Made by a program: the position numbers and the translations under genes
Shown: piece after piece, positions 37,022-46,817 of the stretch
How positions within the stretch are numbered: position 1 is the first letter of the stretch
Layout: each line of letters opens with the position of its first letter
Notes under the pieces: generated by a model
The model's input: the letters and a program-made list of their open reading frames with translations, nothing else
Database searches by the model: none
Told to the model about the DNA's origin: nothing
NCBI GenBank assembly: GCA_933228675.1
Contig: OW121743.1
Span: 16,883,384 to 16,947,383 of the forward strand
Direction: 5' to 3'
From: Stomorhina lunata
Taxonomy: Eukaryota; Arthropoda; Insecta; Diptera; Rhiniidae
DNA length: 64,000 bases

Positions 37022-38843
37022 ACAAGTAAGAGTGTTATATTCGGCTGTGCCGAATCTTATATACCCACCATCAAGTTGTGTTAAATTTAGAAACATATCT
37101 CATATATCTACAAGGGTGCAGCTAATTCAAAATCTGCACCAAAACGAAAAATCGCTAAGCTAATTGGTATTCTTGGTAAAACCTTTGGACTAAATTCGGT
37201 TGCCGTAGATTTATAGTTCAACATTTAAAAATATTTTAGTGGTTTCAAATTTCAAAATTCAAAATTCGGTCTCATAACCGGGTATAGTTTTTAATTAATA
37301 AGTTGTTAAATACTTTTCGTTGTGATTAATATGTAGTTAGGCTAAACACGTTAATAGTAATACGACAGGTCCATATATTTCGTTATGAGTTCCTAAGTCT
37401 GGGCTGAACATTGATTGATGTCTATCAAATTTCATAGGTGCAATCTTAATATAATGAATGTACCTCCAAATCTTTTTGATTGCAGATATAAAAAGGGGAT
37501 AATATATATATAAGAATTATAGCCAAATGTTGACCGATTTTTACAAAATTTTATACACTGGCTGGTATATATATAGAGCTTATTCTTGCAAAATTTAGTG
37601 GCCATAGCTATCACAGTTTCTAATTTTATAGCTTTTAACTGGCCTTTGCTAAAATATTTGGTTTCCGTGAGTGTTTTTCACATGAAAGCTAAAGTCAAAT
37701 ATGGACTGATTCCTATAAAATTTGATAAACTGATCAAAAATTGCATAAAACTTTCCTATTTTAAATTTAATCGTCATAGCTATTACAATTGTATTCAATT
37801 TATCAGCATTAATGTGTTTCCCGGGGCGGGGTTATATGGGTGCTCTAACTAAATTTGAACCGATTTTGTCCATTTTCAACACACATCTTTTTCAAGATAT
37901 CCAAAATACTTTTGTAAAATTTTGTTCCTCTAGCTCTTTTCGTTAAGGCGCTATCGTGCTTTTATCTGACGGACAGACGGACATAAACAACCTTTTCTTT
38001 ATGTATTTTTGTGTTTCCATAAGTTTTTTATATGGGAGCTATGGTCAAATGGTGACCGATTGTGAAAAAATTTTGCACACTGGCTGGCATTGACATAAGA
38101 CTTCCTTGTGCTTAATTTAGTCTTACTAGCTCTTGTAGTTAAGGAGCTATCACGATTTTATCTGACGGAAAGACGGACACAAATCCCCTTTTCTTTTTGA
38201 ATTTTTGTGTTTTCGTAAGTTTTTTATATGGGAGCTAGGTCAAATAGTGACCGATTGTGACAAAATTTTGCACACTGGCTGGCATTGATATAAGACTTTC
38301 TTGTGCCAAATTTAGTGGTTATATCTGTTATACTTTTAGATTTATTGGCATTTAAGTGTATTTTGGGTGAAATTTAGCCTGTTTTCGTAAGTTTTTTGTA
38401 TGGGAGCTATGGCTAAATGAAATTTTATATGCTGCCTAGTGCTTATCTAAAACTTCTAGATACCAAATTTTGTCATCATAACTGTCATAATTTGTCATTT
38501 ATTAGCAAATAAGCGATTAGCCTAGACGAGGTTATACGGGAGCTATGGCCAAATGCTAACCGATTTTGCCCAATTTCAATACCAAAATTTTCTCATAGAT
38601 AAAGAATGTTTTTGCTAAGTTTCAGTTAGCTAGCTCTTTTCGTTTAGACGTTATCGTGATTTCAACAGACAGACAGACAGACGGACAGACAGACGGACAG
38701 ACAGACGGACATAGCCCAATCGTCTTAGAATTTCATAAGGATTCAGAATATATATCGTTTTTGATTTTTGAACCAATATTAAGGAAATTACAAACGGAAT
38801 GACAATCTCAATATACCCCCCATTCTTTTTGATGGTGGGTATA
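37022..38843 (+). repeat. Full-length fly dispersed repeat with head hairpin and inverted ends
   Basis: It starts AACAAGTAAGAGTGTTATAT, followed by the perfect hairpin ATTCGGCTGTGCCGAAT (37039-37055). TATACCCACCATC at 37060-37072 is the exact reverse complement of GATGGTGGGTATA at 38831-38843. Between them are three or four diverged repeats of about 190 bp with TTATATGGGAGCTATGGTCA and TTTTGCACACTGGCTGGCAT, and a GACA/GACG microsatellite. Repeats of this architecture are scattered through fly genomes. It has no coding capacity, and I cannot assign a superfamily. Confidence 0.75.
38669..38711. repeat. (GACA/GACG)n microsatellite
   Basis: Tetranucleotide run of ACAG/ACGG units inside the dispersed repeat, in the place where such elements usually carry one. 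Confidence 0.9.
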
Positions 38844-38985
38844 AAAATAGATCAGTGTTGTACAAAATCTCAGCAATACAGAAATTGGTTTGCAAAATTC
38901 GGGCAATTTTTATGATTTTGCAATGATAAATTTAAAATTTTGACCCCGGGAAAGAAAGGGTTAATTTTTTACAATATAAAAAAAA

Positions 38986-39270
38986 CAAGTAAGAGTGTTA
39001 CATTCGGCTGTGCGAATCTTATATACCCACTATCAAGTTGTGTTAAATTTAGAAACATATCTCATATATCTACGAGGGTGTAGCGAATTCAAAATTACCA
39101 AAAAGACCAAATTGGAAAAAAATTGTAATGCTAGTTGTATTGTTGGTAAAATATTTGGACTAAATTCGATTGCAGCAGCTTTATAGATCAACATTTAAAA
39201 GTATTAAAGTAATTTCCCTAATATTTACTTAGCACAAAATTTAGTCCCATAGCATTAATAAGCTGAGTAC
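38986..39270 (+). repeat. Truncated second copy of the 37.0-kb dispersed repeat
   Basis: It begins AACAAGTAAGAGTGTTACAT, has the head hairpin with one base lost (ATTCGGCTGTGCGAAT) and ATATACCCACTATCAAGTTG, then fades after about 280 bp. The 63-codon frame over it is an artefact. Confidence 0.75.
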
Positions 39271-39349
39271 CTGGTTGACCGAGCCTTGCTCGGGGCTTTA
39301 TGATAAGCATTTTGAGGCAAATTTTAAAGTTTTTATATATTTTATTTTA

Positions 39350-39664
39350 TACAGTTACCGTTTAACTCATTTTAAATAATTTTGAAAATTGGTCATACCA
39401 ACAGAAACCTCCGTCGACTCATGCGCAACAAATTTGCTAAAGATTATAGTCTGATCAAATGCACAGTTTACGATTTAATTCATTTTGAGTAATTTTCAGT
39501 GGCGCCACCTGTCGGACTTTGGTCATTCCAATTAATAAACTTTCGTCGGATTATCTGCAATAACTTTGCTAAAAATTATAGCATGATTAAATGTACAGTT
39601 TACGATTAAATTGACTTTAAGTAAATTTCAGTGGCGCCACCTCTCGAAATTTCTTCATACCAAC
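39350..39664 (+). repeat. ~131-bp tandem repeat, left part, with GGCGCCACCTGTCGG
   Basis: Units contain ATACCAAC, GGCTCATGCGCAAC-like, TTTGCTAAAGATTATAG, AGTTTACGATT and GGCGCCACCT at 39501 and 39633, a spacing of 132 bp. The array is cut by the hAT element at 39665 and resumes at 41456. In reverse complement the motif reads CCGACAGGTGGCGCC, which resembles the fly CTCF core AGGTGGCGC. Confidence 0.85.
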
Positions 39665-41455
39665 CAGAGAACTTCACTTGCTGATTAAAAAACATTCAAC
39701 AATAACAAAGGCACAAAAAACTTGTCTTTTATTTGTAAAAGATCAAACTTGCCTACACACACTCTTTTGCTGTTCATTTTAAAGCAACCGAACATATTTC
39801 CCTTCATTGAAAATGATTTTCTTTAAACTGGGAGTGAATGAATTAATCAAACTTGTTCGAACTTGTATACATGTTGTTCATTTTAAGGCAATCGAACAAC
39901 TCGCATGTTGAATAAAGTCTTATTTTTGTCATAGGTCGAATCAAACTTGTCCATTCGTGTGCTTTGCTTTTCCACTAAACATACAAAAATCTGATAAACA
40001 TTGAAATGCAAAAAGCAAGAAATCATTGTGTATGAATTTGTTCAAAGGTAAGATCTTTTTTTTATTTTAGTTTACATTGGTTTTTGATGTCTATTCGTAT
40101 TGCCTAGACAAAATAGGTAATTTTTGTAAGAAAATGTTAATTTAATTTTTTTATAGAAAAACTTACGTTTTCTATAGAAAAACTTACTTTTTCTATAGAA
40201 AAACTTACTTTTTCTATAGAAAAACTTACTTTTTCTATAGAAAAACTTACTTTTTCAATAGAAAAACATACGTTTTCTATAGAAAAACTTACTTTTTCTA
40301 TAGAAAAACTTACTTTTTCTATAGAAAAACTTACTTTTTCTATAGAAAAACTTACTTTTTCTATTGAAAAACTTACGTTTTCTATAGAAAAACTTACTTT
40401 TTCTATAGAAAAACTTACGTTTTCTATAGAAAAATTTACGTTTTCTATAGAAAAACTTACTTTTTCTATAGAAAAACTTACTTTTTCTATAGAAAAACTT
40501 ACTTTTTCTATAGAAAAACTTACTTTTTTTCTATAGAAAAACTTACTTTTTTTCTATAGAAAAACTTACTTTTTTTCTATAGAAAAACTTACTTTTTTTC
40601 TATAGAAAAACTTACTTTTTCTATAGAAAAACTTACTTTTTCTATAGAAAAACTTACTTTTTCTATAGAAAAACTTACTTTTTCTACTGAAAAACTTACT
40701 TTTTCTATAGAAAAACTTACTTTTTCTATAGAAAAACTTACTTTTTCTATAGAAAAACTTACTTTTTCTATAAAGAAAATATAAACGTATTTTTTACTTA
40801 AAAAATAAAATATTTTCTATAAAAACGATTGAATGTTTAGCATAAAAATAATTTTTCTATATATTCCATCTCACTGTGTATATATATATATTTTTCTGAA
40901 TAACTCTTATTGCTCTATTCAATTATACAATTAGAATGTTATATAATTGTTATATAATATATATAATAATTATACATTCACATTTTTCTCTATTTACTAC
41001 GTCAATTAAAAAGTCACCAAACTAATAAAAAAAAAAACTTATAAACCACTGTGCATTTTCCAATGCGTATTCCTTCTAATTTTGCCTTTGATAAACAAAT
41101 TCAAAATGATGAAAAATTCAAATAAGCTCACTTATCAATGTTGAATTGTAAATGTTGTTTGTATTGTTGGCATATTATATTGCTCAATTCTTATAGACGT
41201 TCGGTTCAAACATGTTGTGTGTGTTAATGAGAATAAGATCGTTTGGACACGATGAATTTACTGCAAGCCCTTCTCTTGCCTGTGCGAACTTGTTCATAAA
41301 ATGCTTTTGTTAATTATTCACAAAATCAGAATTTGATGTGTACAGTAGAATGAATATGATTTTTAATCACGTTGAATTTTTCTTTATTCTTTAAAATGAA
41401 CAAAAATTTTTGTGTTGAATGAAATCAAGAAATCCCGTGATTTTGAAGTTCTCTG
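39665..41455. mobile_element. hobo-like non-autonomous hAT element (1791 bp)
   Basis: The left end CAGAGAACTTCA and right end TGAAGTTCTCTG form a perfect 12-bp terminal inverted repeat. ATACCAAC stands directly outside on both sides (39657-39664 and 41456-41463), an exact 8-bp target duplication. These are the marks of the hAT superfamily, and the TIR differs from that of hobo (CAGAGAACTGCA, from general knowledge) at one position. The interior encodes no transposase, so the element would need one from elsewhere. Both halves carry GTTCATTTTAAAGCAACCGAAC-like subterminal repeats, and the middle holds a 21-bp minisatellite. The element sits inside a 131-bp tandem repeat, whose resumption beyond the element confirms both boundaries. 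Exact ends suggest a fairly recent insertion. Confidence 0.93.
40150..40775. repeat. 21-bp minisatellite inside the hAT element (about 30 copies)
   Basis: The unit is TAGAAAAACTTACTTTTTCT with one more A or T, 21 bp, starting after ATTTTTTTATAG. Variants are CTTACGTTTTC and four consecutive 23-bp units with TTTTTTTCT at about 40525-40610. TTTTTC...GAAAAA gives each unit a partial palindrome. The copies are very uniform, so expansion is recent relative to the rest of the element. Confidence 0.95.
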
Positions 41456-41830
41456 ATACCAACTAAGAAACCTTCGTCGGCTCATGTGCAACAACATTGC
41501 TAAAGATTATAGCATGACTATATGTACAGCTTACGATTAAATTGACTTTGAGTAATTTTCAGTAGCGCCACCTGTCGGAAATTATTCACACCAATTAAAA
41601 AGCATTCGCCGGCTCATGCGCTACAACTTTGCAAAAGATCATAGTATGATCAAATGTACAGTTTACGATTTCAATAATTTTTAGTAATTTTCAGTGGCGC
41701 GACCTGTCGGAAATTCGGTTTACCAACTTAAAAACCTCCGCCGGCTTATCCGCAACATCTTTGCTAAAGAGCATAACATGATCAAATTCACAGTTTACTA
41801 TTCTATAAAGAACATACATACAGACAAACA
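41456..41830 (+). repeat. ~131-bp tandem repeat, right part
   Basis: Continuation of the array interrupted at 39664. AGCGCCACCTGTCGG lies at 41564 and GGCGCGACCTGTCGG at 41696, a spacing of about 131 bp. The last unit fades near 41820 after CACAGTTTACTATTCTATA. Confidence 0.85.
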
Positions 41831-42472
41831 TTCATTTGTTTTAAAGTTATAACATTACTAATTTTTTCCCCTTTTTATCCCCTAATTTCAAAAAGTTCCA
41901 TATGCATAATTGGTACTTCTTTGGTACCAATTGAATTCGGTACATTTTATTAGAAAGCAGTTAACATAATTTTCCTATTCATATTACTTTTGTAGATGGT
42001 AAGTTATCAGTTTATCCCTTTTTTACACATTTTGGCCACAAAATCAAAAAAGTACCAAATACTTGTTTAATATTTCTTTCACATCTATTGATTGCAGTAC
42101 AAAGTTTCTTTCTATATTCTTTAGTTTAAAATATAAGAGTGGGTTAAAAAGGTGCCAAAAAAACTATTTTCACCCTTTTTTACCCCTTATCGGACATAGT
42201 TTCAAAAAAGTACCAAACACCTGTCCATTTATTTTCATAGCTGTTTAAAACGTAATTTAAATTTTGTTTCTATACTTATTACTTAAGGAGATATAGCGTT
42301 TTCGGTTTTTTTCCCTTTTTACCCGTTTTTACCCTCTTAGAGGCAAAGGTTCCAAAAGTCCCTTCTTCTTCGACCTATACATCAAAAAAGACACCCACTG
42401 TCCAAATTTTATCAAAATCGTTAGAGCCGTTTTCGAGATAGTCATTCTATATATATATATAAATACATACAA
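41831..42472. repeat. Dispersed repeat with CCCTTTTTACCCC and AAAAAGTACCAAA motifs
   Basis: Three or four diverged units hold TTTTTCCCCTTTTTATCCCC followed by TTTCAAAAAGTACCAAACAC. The segment ends with ATCGTTAGAGCCGTTTTCGA and a (TA)n run at about 42449-42461. Such a 3' end is common among fly and other insect repeats. No coding content; the 61-codon plus frame at 42063-42248 is not a gene. Confidence 0.6.
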
Positions 42473-42727
42473 TTATTGCTCGTTTAAGAATATAAGATAT
42501 GTATTTAGGATAAACATGCGGAACCAAATTATGTTTAATCTGTTGCTCCATTCCGATCTCAGTTGAGGCAGAACGACAGAACTTGTTTGACCGCCTAATA
42601 CAACATTCATGCGATAACGCGAAATCGCTGAGTTGGTGGCGTCTTTATGAATGTTGTTTAATGCTGCCATGACCGAGGTATGATCTGAAGGATCAAGTAC
42701 ATATTTCCGTATGCTATCCTCATACAC
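42473..42727 (-). pseudogene. LINE C-terminal RT fragment
   Basis: The minus-strand frame includes AALNNIHKDATNSAISRYRM, NVVLGGQTSSVVLPQLRSEW and SNRLNIIW. It matches the conserved region that follows the reverse transcriptase in jockey/LOA-type LINEs (usually VLGARPP ... LAQLRSGxxxxLNSY). It is short, has no start of its own, and points opposite to the longer LINE remnant to its right. So it is a separate fragment or an inverted piece. Confidence 0.7.
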
Positions 42728-43624
42728 GCAAAGATGTTTCCAGCAACAACAATATATTCACTGAAATTCTGTTATGTACAATGGCTGCAATTAACGGATT
42801 CACCTCCGAAAGCAAAACAACTGCCATGATCATTGAACATATAGGGAGTGGAGTGATAGCTATATAGCTTAATGCTGCTCAAATAAAAGACACAGCTTCT
42901 TTGTGAAGTCGATATCGTCTTCCTGTCGTAAGTATGTCCCACTTTAGCATCAACTTAATAAACTAGTTCGCAATAGTCTTTGATTTCATGAATTAGCATG
43001 GAATAAACATCGTGGCAGTCCAAGAAACAAAGCTATATAACACCAGTAGTCTTTGGAGTTGTAATGGATACAACGTTCTAAGGTACCTCTTTTACCAAGA
43101 GTAACGGTGGGAACTTAGCGTTCATTCTGCATCATTCAGTGTAATACAGATCCATTCTAGATGATCAAAACAACAACGAACCTAAACTTCGAACACCATG
43201 GAATTGCAGTCAGGTCTAGAGATTGAGATACACAATGTATACATTACTCTAGTTACCAGTATTGTGGAAACAAGCATCACTATCGTAAGCCCAAGTCTGC
43301 AACATGGCGAGCATTATTACCCTAGACGACCTAATGATGCTATATTTCTGAGCATTGTACCTATACGAACCAGTGAAAGTCAGACTGGATGCGTTCATCG
43401 CAAATTTTGCGATCTACCTACACCCTCAGAAGCACGACCGCAGAGAATATGTTTCAAAAAATACTCTCAAGAAGCAGCTGACCGTTTTATATCCGCAGAG
43501 CCAGCAGAACAGCGTGACGATATGCGTAGATCCAGCCTCAGAGATCACGGAATTCGAAAACTTTATCTAGATATTAGAAAATTATCTACGAATTTAGAAG
43601 GAACAAGTAGACAGATTACTTAAA

Positions 43625-44425
43625 AGCTTTTAATATGAGCTTTGTATCTGGTAAAGTAAGGTCTACCGTCATATCTCCCACGAGGAGAGGGAGGATTGCA
43701 TTAACTTTGGTTAAAGATATGAATAAAAGAACAATATTGTGGAAGGTTTACAGTATTTAGGTTGAAATATTACTTTAAAATCTGCAATATGAGCTTTGGA
43801 TCTGCAAAACAACTTTCGGTTGCGAATTATTTTGGCAGCAAATTAATAGAGCACCCCGAGAGATATGACTAAAAGAACAATAGTGAGGAAGGTTTACATT
43901 CTAAGTTTAAAATCTGCAATTACGACCCAGATCTGGTAGCAATACCTAGTTAGATTCTAGGAAGCTTGCGAATTATTTTGACAGCTAATTTATAGAGAAT
44001 TCCTAGAGAGATATGACTAAAAGAACAAATGCGACTTTAAAATCTGCAATATGAAATACGGATCAGGTAAACTACCTACCATCATATCTCCCACGAAGTG
44101 AGATAATAGGATTGGAATAACTTCTGGTAGCAATACGAAGTTAGATTCTAGAAGGCTTGCGAGTTTATTTGGCCGCCAATTAATAGAACTCCGCGTGAGA
44201 GATATGGCAAAAGGAAGGTTAAAAGTCTTTAAGTTGATAGTACCTATACTTTAAAACCTGCAATATGAGCTCCGAAGCAAAGCAAGATGATAGGATTGAA
44301 ATAAGTTTGGGTAGCAATACCCAGTTAGATCCCAAGAGGAGGGAAATTCATTCTAACAGCCATCTATTAGAATACCGAGAGGGAGAAATATGGCTAAAAG
44401 AATAAAAGTAAGAAACGTTCGCAGT
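43625..44425 (+). repeat. ~180-200-bp internal repeats in the LINE linker
   Basis: Four diverged copies contain AAAATCTGCAATATGAGCTT, GGTAGCAATACCCAGTTAGA-like text, CTTGCGAATTATTTTGGCAG and GAGAGATATGACTAAAAGAA, beginning near 43625, 43780, 43900 and 44040, with a fifth partial near 44255. The duplication probably followed inactivation, since it does not keep a frame. Confidence 0.7.
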
Positions 44426-45362
44426 ATTTTAGCTGATGACCTACCATTAGTCATTCTGTCGAGAAACTTTGCAGAGGCCGTCAATAATGCAAAATCATCT
44501 AAAACACTTGGCACTAACAAAATTTCAATGTTGTAGCTTAAAAACCTAAATGCACTAGGAGTAGAGTTTTAACTTTTATCTTACAAGTTTATTGGTATCC
44601 GAGGCATACATTGACGAGCTTTGAGATAAAATTAATAGATATTTAAGGGACGTAAACGTATTTTTCACTGCTAGGAATCTAAAGTTATCTCCAGCCAAAT
44701 TTTCGCCAACTCTCTTTACCGCATGAACGAAGGAAGCATTGCTGAAACTGTCATTAGAAATGACATTCGACAGCATAAAATTGTCCTCAGCTCATATCTC
44801 GTTAACTTGCGATAAACTACAGGGAAGGAATAAGGTTCTCAAGTTCACTAGAAGGCAGCACTTCGGGAAAAGACAAAGAAACCACAAAGCAAATGTTAAA
44901 TTAGTGGCAACTTATGTTGTTATGTAGTCTCTAAGTGTAAGCGATGCCTAGTGGAAAAAAAACCAGAGCTTTCGATATGCTACCAGGACAGTAACAGGCT
45001 GCTTTAAAATATCCTTAGAAAGCCAACTATATAAGAAGACGAAGGCCCTACCTCTTAAGGAACATAGCCACAAACAAATTAATAGATTCTGGGATGTCAT
45101 CGGAGGAGTCATCCGAAACACCATCTACATATGTACATCCCCCCTCATAGTAAAAAAACTCAATAATCAGGTAGACTTCGGAGTGTACTCCAAATATAAT
45201 AACTCACAAAGGCTAGCTGATGACTCTTTTTCTGACAATTAAGGAAGTAGCAGATTGTCTGCGATGATGTATATACCCTGCCATTAAGTCAATATTAAGG
45301 TGTCATTAAGTCCATGATTTTTGTCTATCTGAATACAACATTAACCCTGGATTGATGCAGTA

Positions 45363-45610
45363 TCGCACTTGTTCAACAAGAGGGTATTAACTCAAAATTT
45401 TTAAATTTTCACTTTTTAGAAGAAATTGATGTGTAGTGGTCTTATCTACCCATCGTAAAAATCTGACATCATTTTCACTATAATTTCGCCAAAAAACTAC
45501 AGTTTTACCCCTCTTCTTTATATGAAAGTAGTAGTAAAATAAAATAGTTTTTTGACTCTACTGAAAATTTTAAAATTTTGAGTTAATACCCTCTTGTTGA
45601 TCAAGTGTGA
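45363..45610. mobile_element. 248-bp MITE with long TIRs and TA duplication, in the LINE 3' UTR
   Basis: The ends form an inverted repeat of about 48 bp. The left starts TCGCACTTGTTCAACAAGAG and the right, in reverse complement, TCACACTTGATCAACAAGAG; both continue into GGTATTAACTCAAAATTTT. TA flanks both sides (45361-45362, 45611-45612), as in Tc1/mariner-derived MITEs. LINE 3' sequence continues on either side, so the insertion is younger than that LINE copy. Confidence 0.85.
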
Positions 45611-45675
45611 TATATGAGTGCCGAGGCCCTATGTTCCACAAGGAATTAAAGGACTAAATATATATATATATATGT

Positions 45676-46794
45676 GGGCTACAGGAAAATACTAGTGAAT
45701 TTAAGAAATAAAAATGTGTTTTTCGAAGTTATAAAACGCGAATCTGAACAAAGAATGTATTGACGCTGAATCTACATTTCAAATCACATCAACTTGACAT
45801 CACTGTTTTCTTGAACATTACGACAATACGCAAATCAGCACTAAAACATTACATGTAAACTTAAGACCCAATCGTCAAAAGTATATAGAAAAAAATTATC
45901 ATAAATGAGCGCAATATTAAAATTTTTACAAATCGAAAGAACAGAGAACAGCCATAGGGTGCAGAATGTATGAAAGAAAAACTATAAATATTAGACAAAA
46001 TCAAAAATGAAACGAGTGGAGTAAAATTGAAATAAAAACAAATTAGAAAGATATAGAAATGTATGAACAGAAAAATCAATGATACAAAACACAAGTTCAA
46101 CTTGATTTAAGGAGGTCGATGGAAGCCAAACGCACAGCAGAATAGTTTGTTTTTATTAATATCTGATCGAAGAATGCAAAAAGTTAAAATAAAATACAGT
46201 AAAATCACCATAATTCATAAGAAATTCAATTGGTTATTAAAATATTAGAATCAGATTCATTTTGAATTCCTCAACATCTGGTAGCATAGTTAAGTATTAG
46301 TAAAGTCACTAATATGGCAACCACGTTTTACAACAAAGCAGCAGCAGAGAATTTAACGGCGAACAAATTGTTGGCGACGTCATTTTAAACCTACGGCGGC
46401 TGTCGTTTGCCATTGGAACTCATGAATGGTCCTCAAATTTTATATTTTTCCCCCGAAATTTTGTTTTTATTATTTTGATTTATTGCATGACTGCGACTCG
46501 TGTAGCTTTAATGAGCATGAGTGTGCTTAAATGTTTTTTTGGCTTTAAATGTATCGAAATAAAAAACAAAAAAGAGTTGCGTGCAATTTATTTTTATACT
46601 CTAGTCGCAATATAAACACAGGCGAACGAACGCATTATATTTTAAGGCAGGGATGGATAGTTAAGTATTCGATGTAGAGCATTGACGGAAAATTAACATG
46701 AAGTAGACTAAATTAATTGCACTTAATTAGACTTTGAACTTCGTTGTGATACACCGAAAGCTAATAAAAAGTATTATAGATCCCAGACTCTTAA
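45676..46794. other. Unique AT-rich DNA with a GC-richer island at 46315-46440
   Basis: No gene seen. The 79-codon minus frame at 45861-46100 is a Phe/Ile-rich chance frame. The island (GGCGACGTCATTTTAAACC, then TACGGCGGCTGTCGTTTGCC) resembles the one at 27.3 kb in composition. Confidence 0.5.
46315..46440. promoter_or_regulatory. GC-richer island with GACGTCA and GCCATTGG, candidate regulatory element
   Basis: It contains GACGTCA (CRE-like), GCAGCAGCAGAG and GTTTGCCATTGG (Pho-like GCCAT and CCAAT-like). It lies about 3 kb downstream of the sgg exon in transcript sense. The role is inferred from motif content and base composition only. Confidence 0.25.
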
Positions 46795-46817
46795 ACCATC
46801 CAAATCGCTTTAAAAAA

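Larger units (their letters stand above)
42980..45675 (+). pseudogene. Decayed jockey/LOA-type LINE: endonuclease, RT and 3' end
   Basis: Pieces of one retrotransposon appear in order on the plus strand. At 42990-43330 an APE endonuclease start is legible (VQETKLYNTSSLWSCNGYNV, then GGNLAFILHHSV). At 44470-44560 RT motif 0 follows (NNAKSSKTLGTNKISM). At 44640-44725 comes YLRDVNVFFTARNLKLSPAK, the thumb-proximal segment. At 44739-44860 MTFDSIKLSSAHISLTCDKL and QGRNKVLK follow, and at 44990-45110 a C-terminal stretch. GAGGCCCTATGTTCC with AAGGAATTAAAGG and a (TA)n tail at 45617-45673 marks the 3' terminus. Stops and frameshifts are many, and the RT active-site region (YADD) is missing. The linker 43625-44420 is itself repeated and a MITE splits the 3' UTR. 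It is a dead copy. Confidence 0.8.

Noticed and set aside
36786..37163. Three overlapping frames on both strands near 37.0 kb
   Set aside because: They run into the head of a dispersed repeat and contradict each other; no gene evidence.
43198..43623. 141-codon plus frame and overlapping 71-codon frame as genes
   Set aside because: They lie within the decayed LINE between endonuclease and RT remnants and in different frames; best read as parts of that relic.
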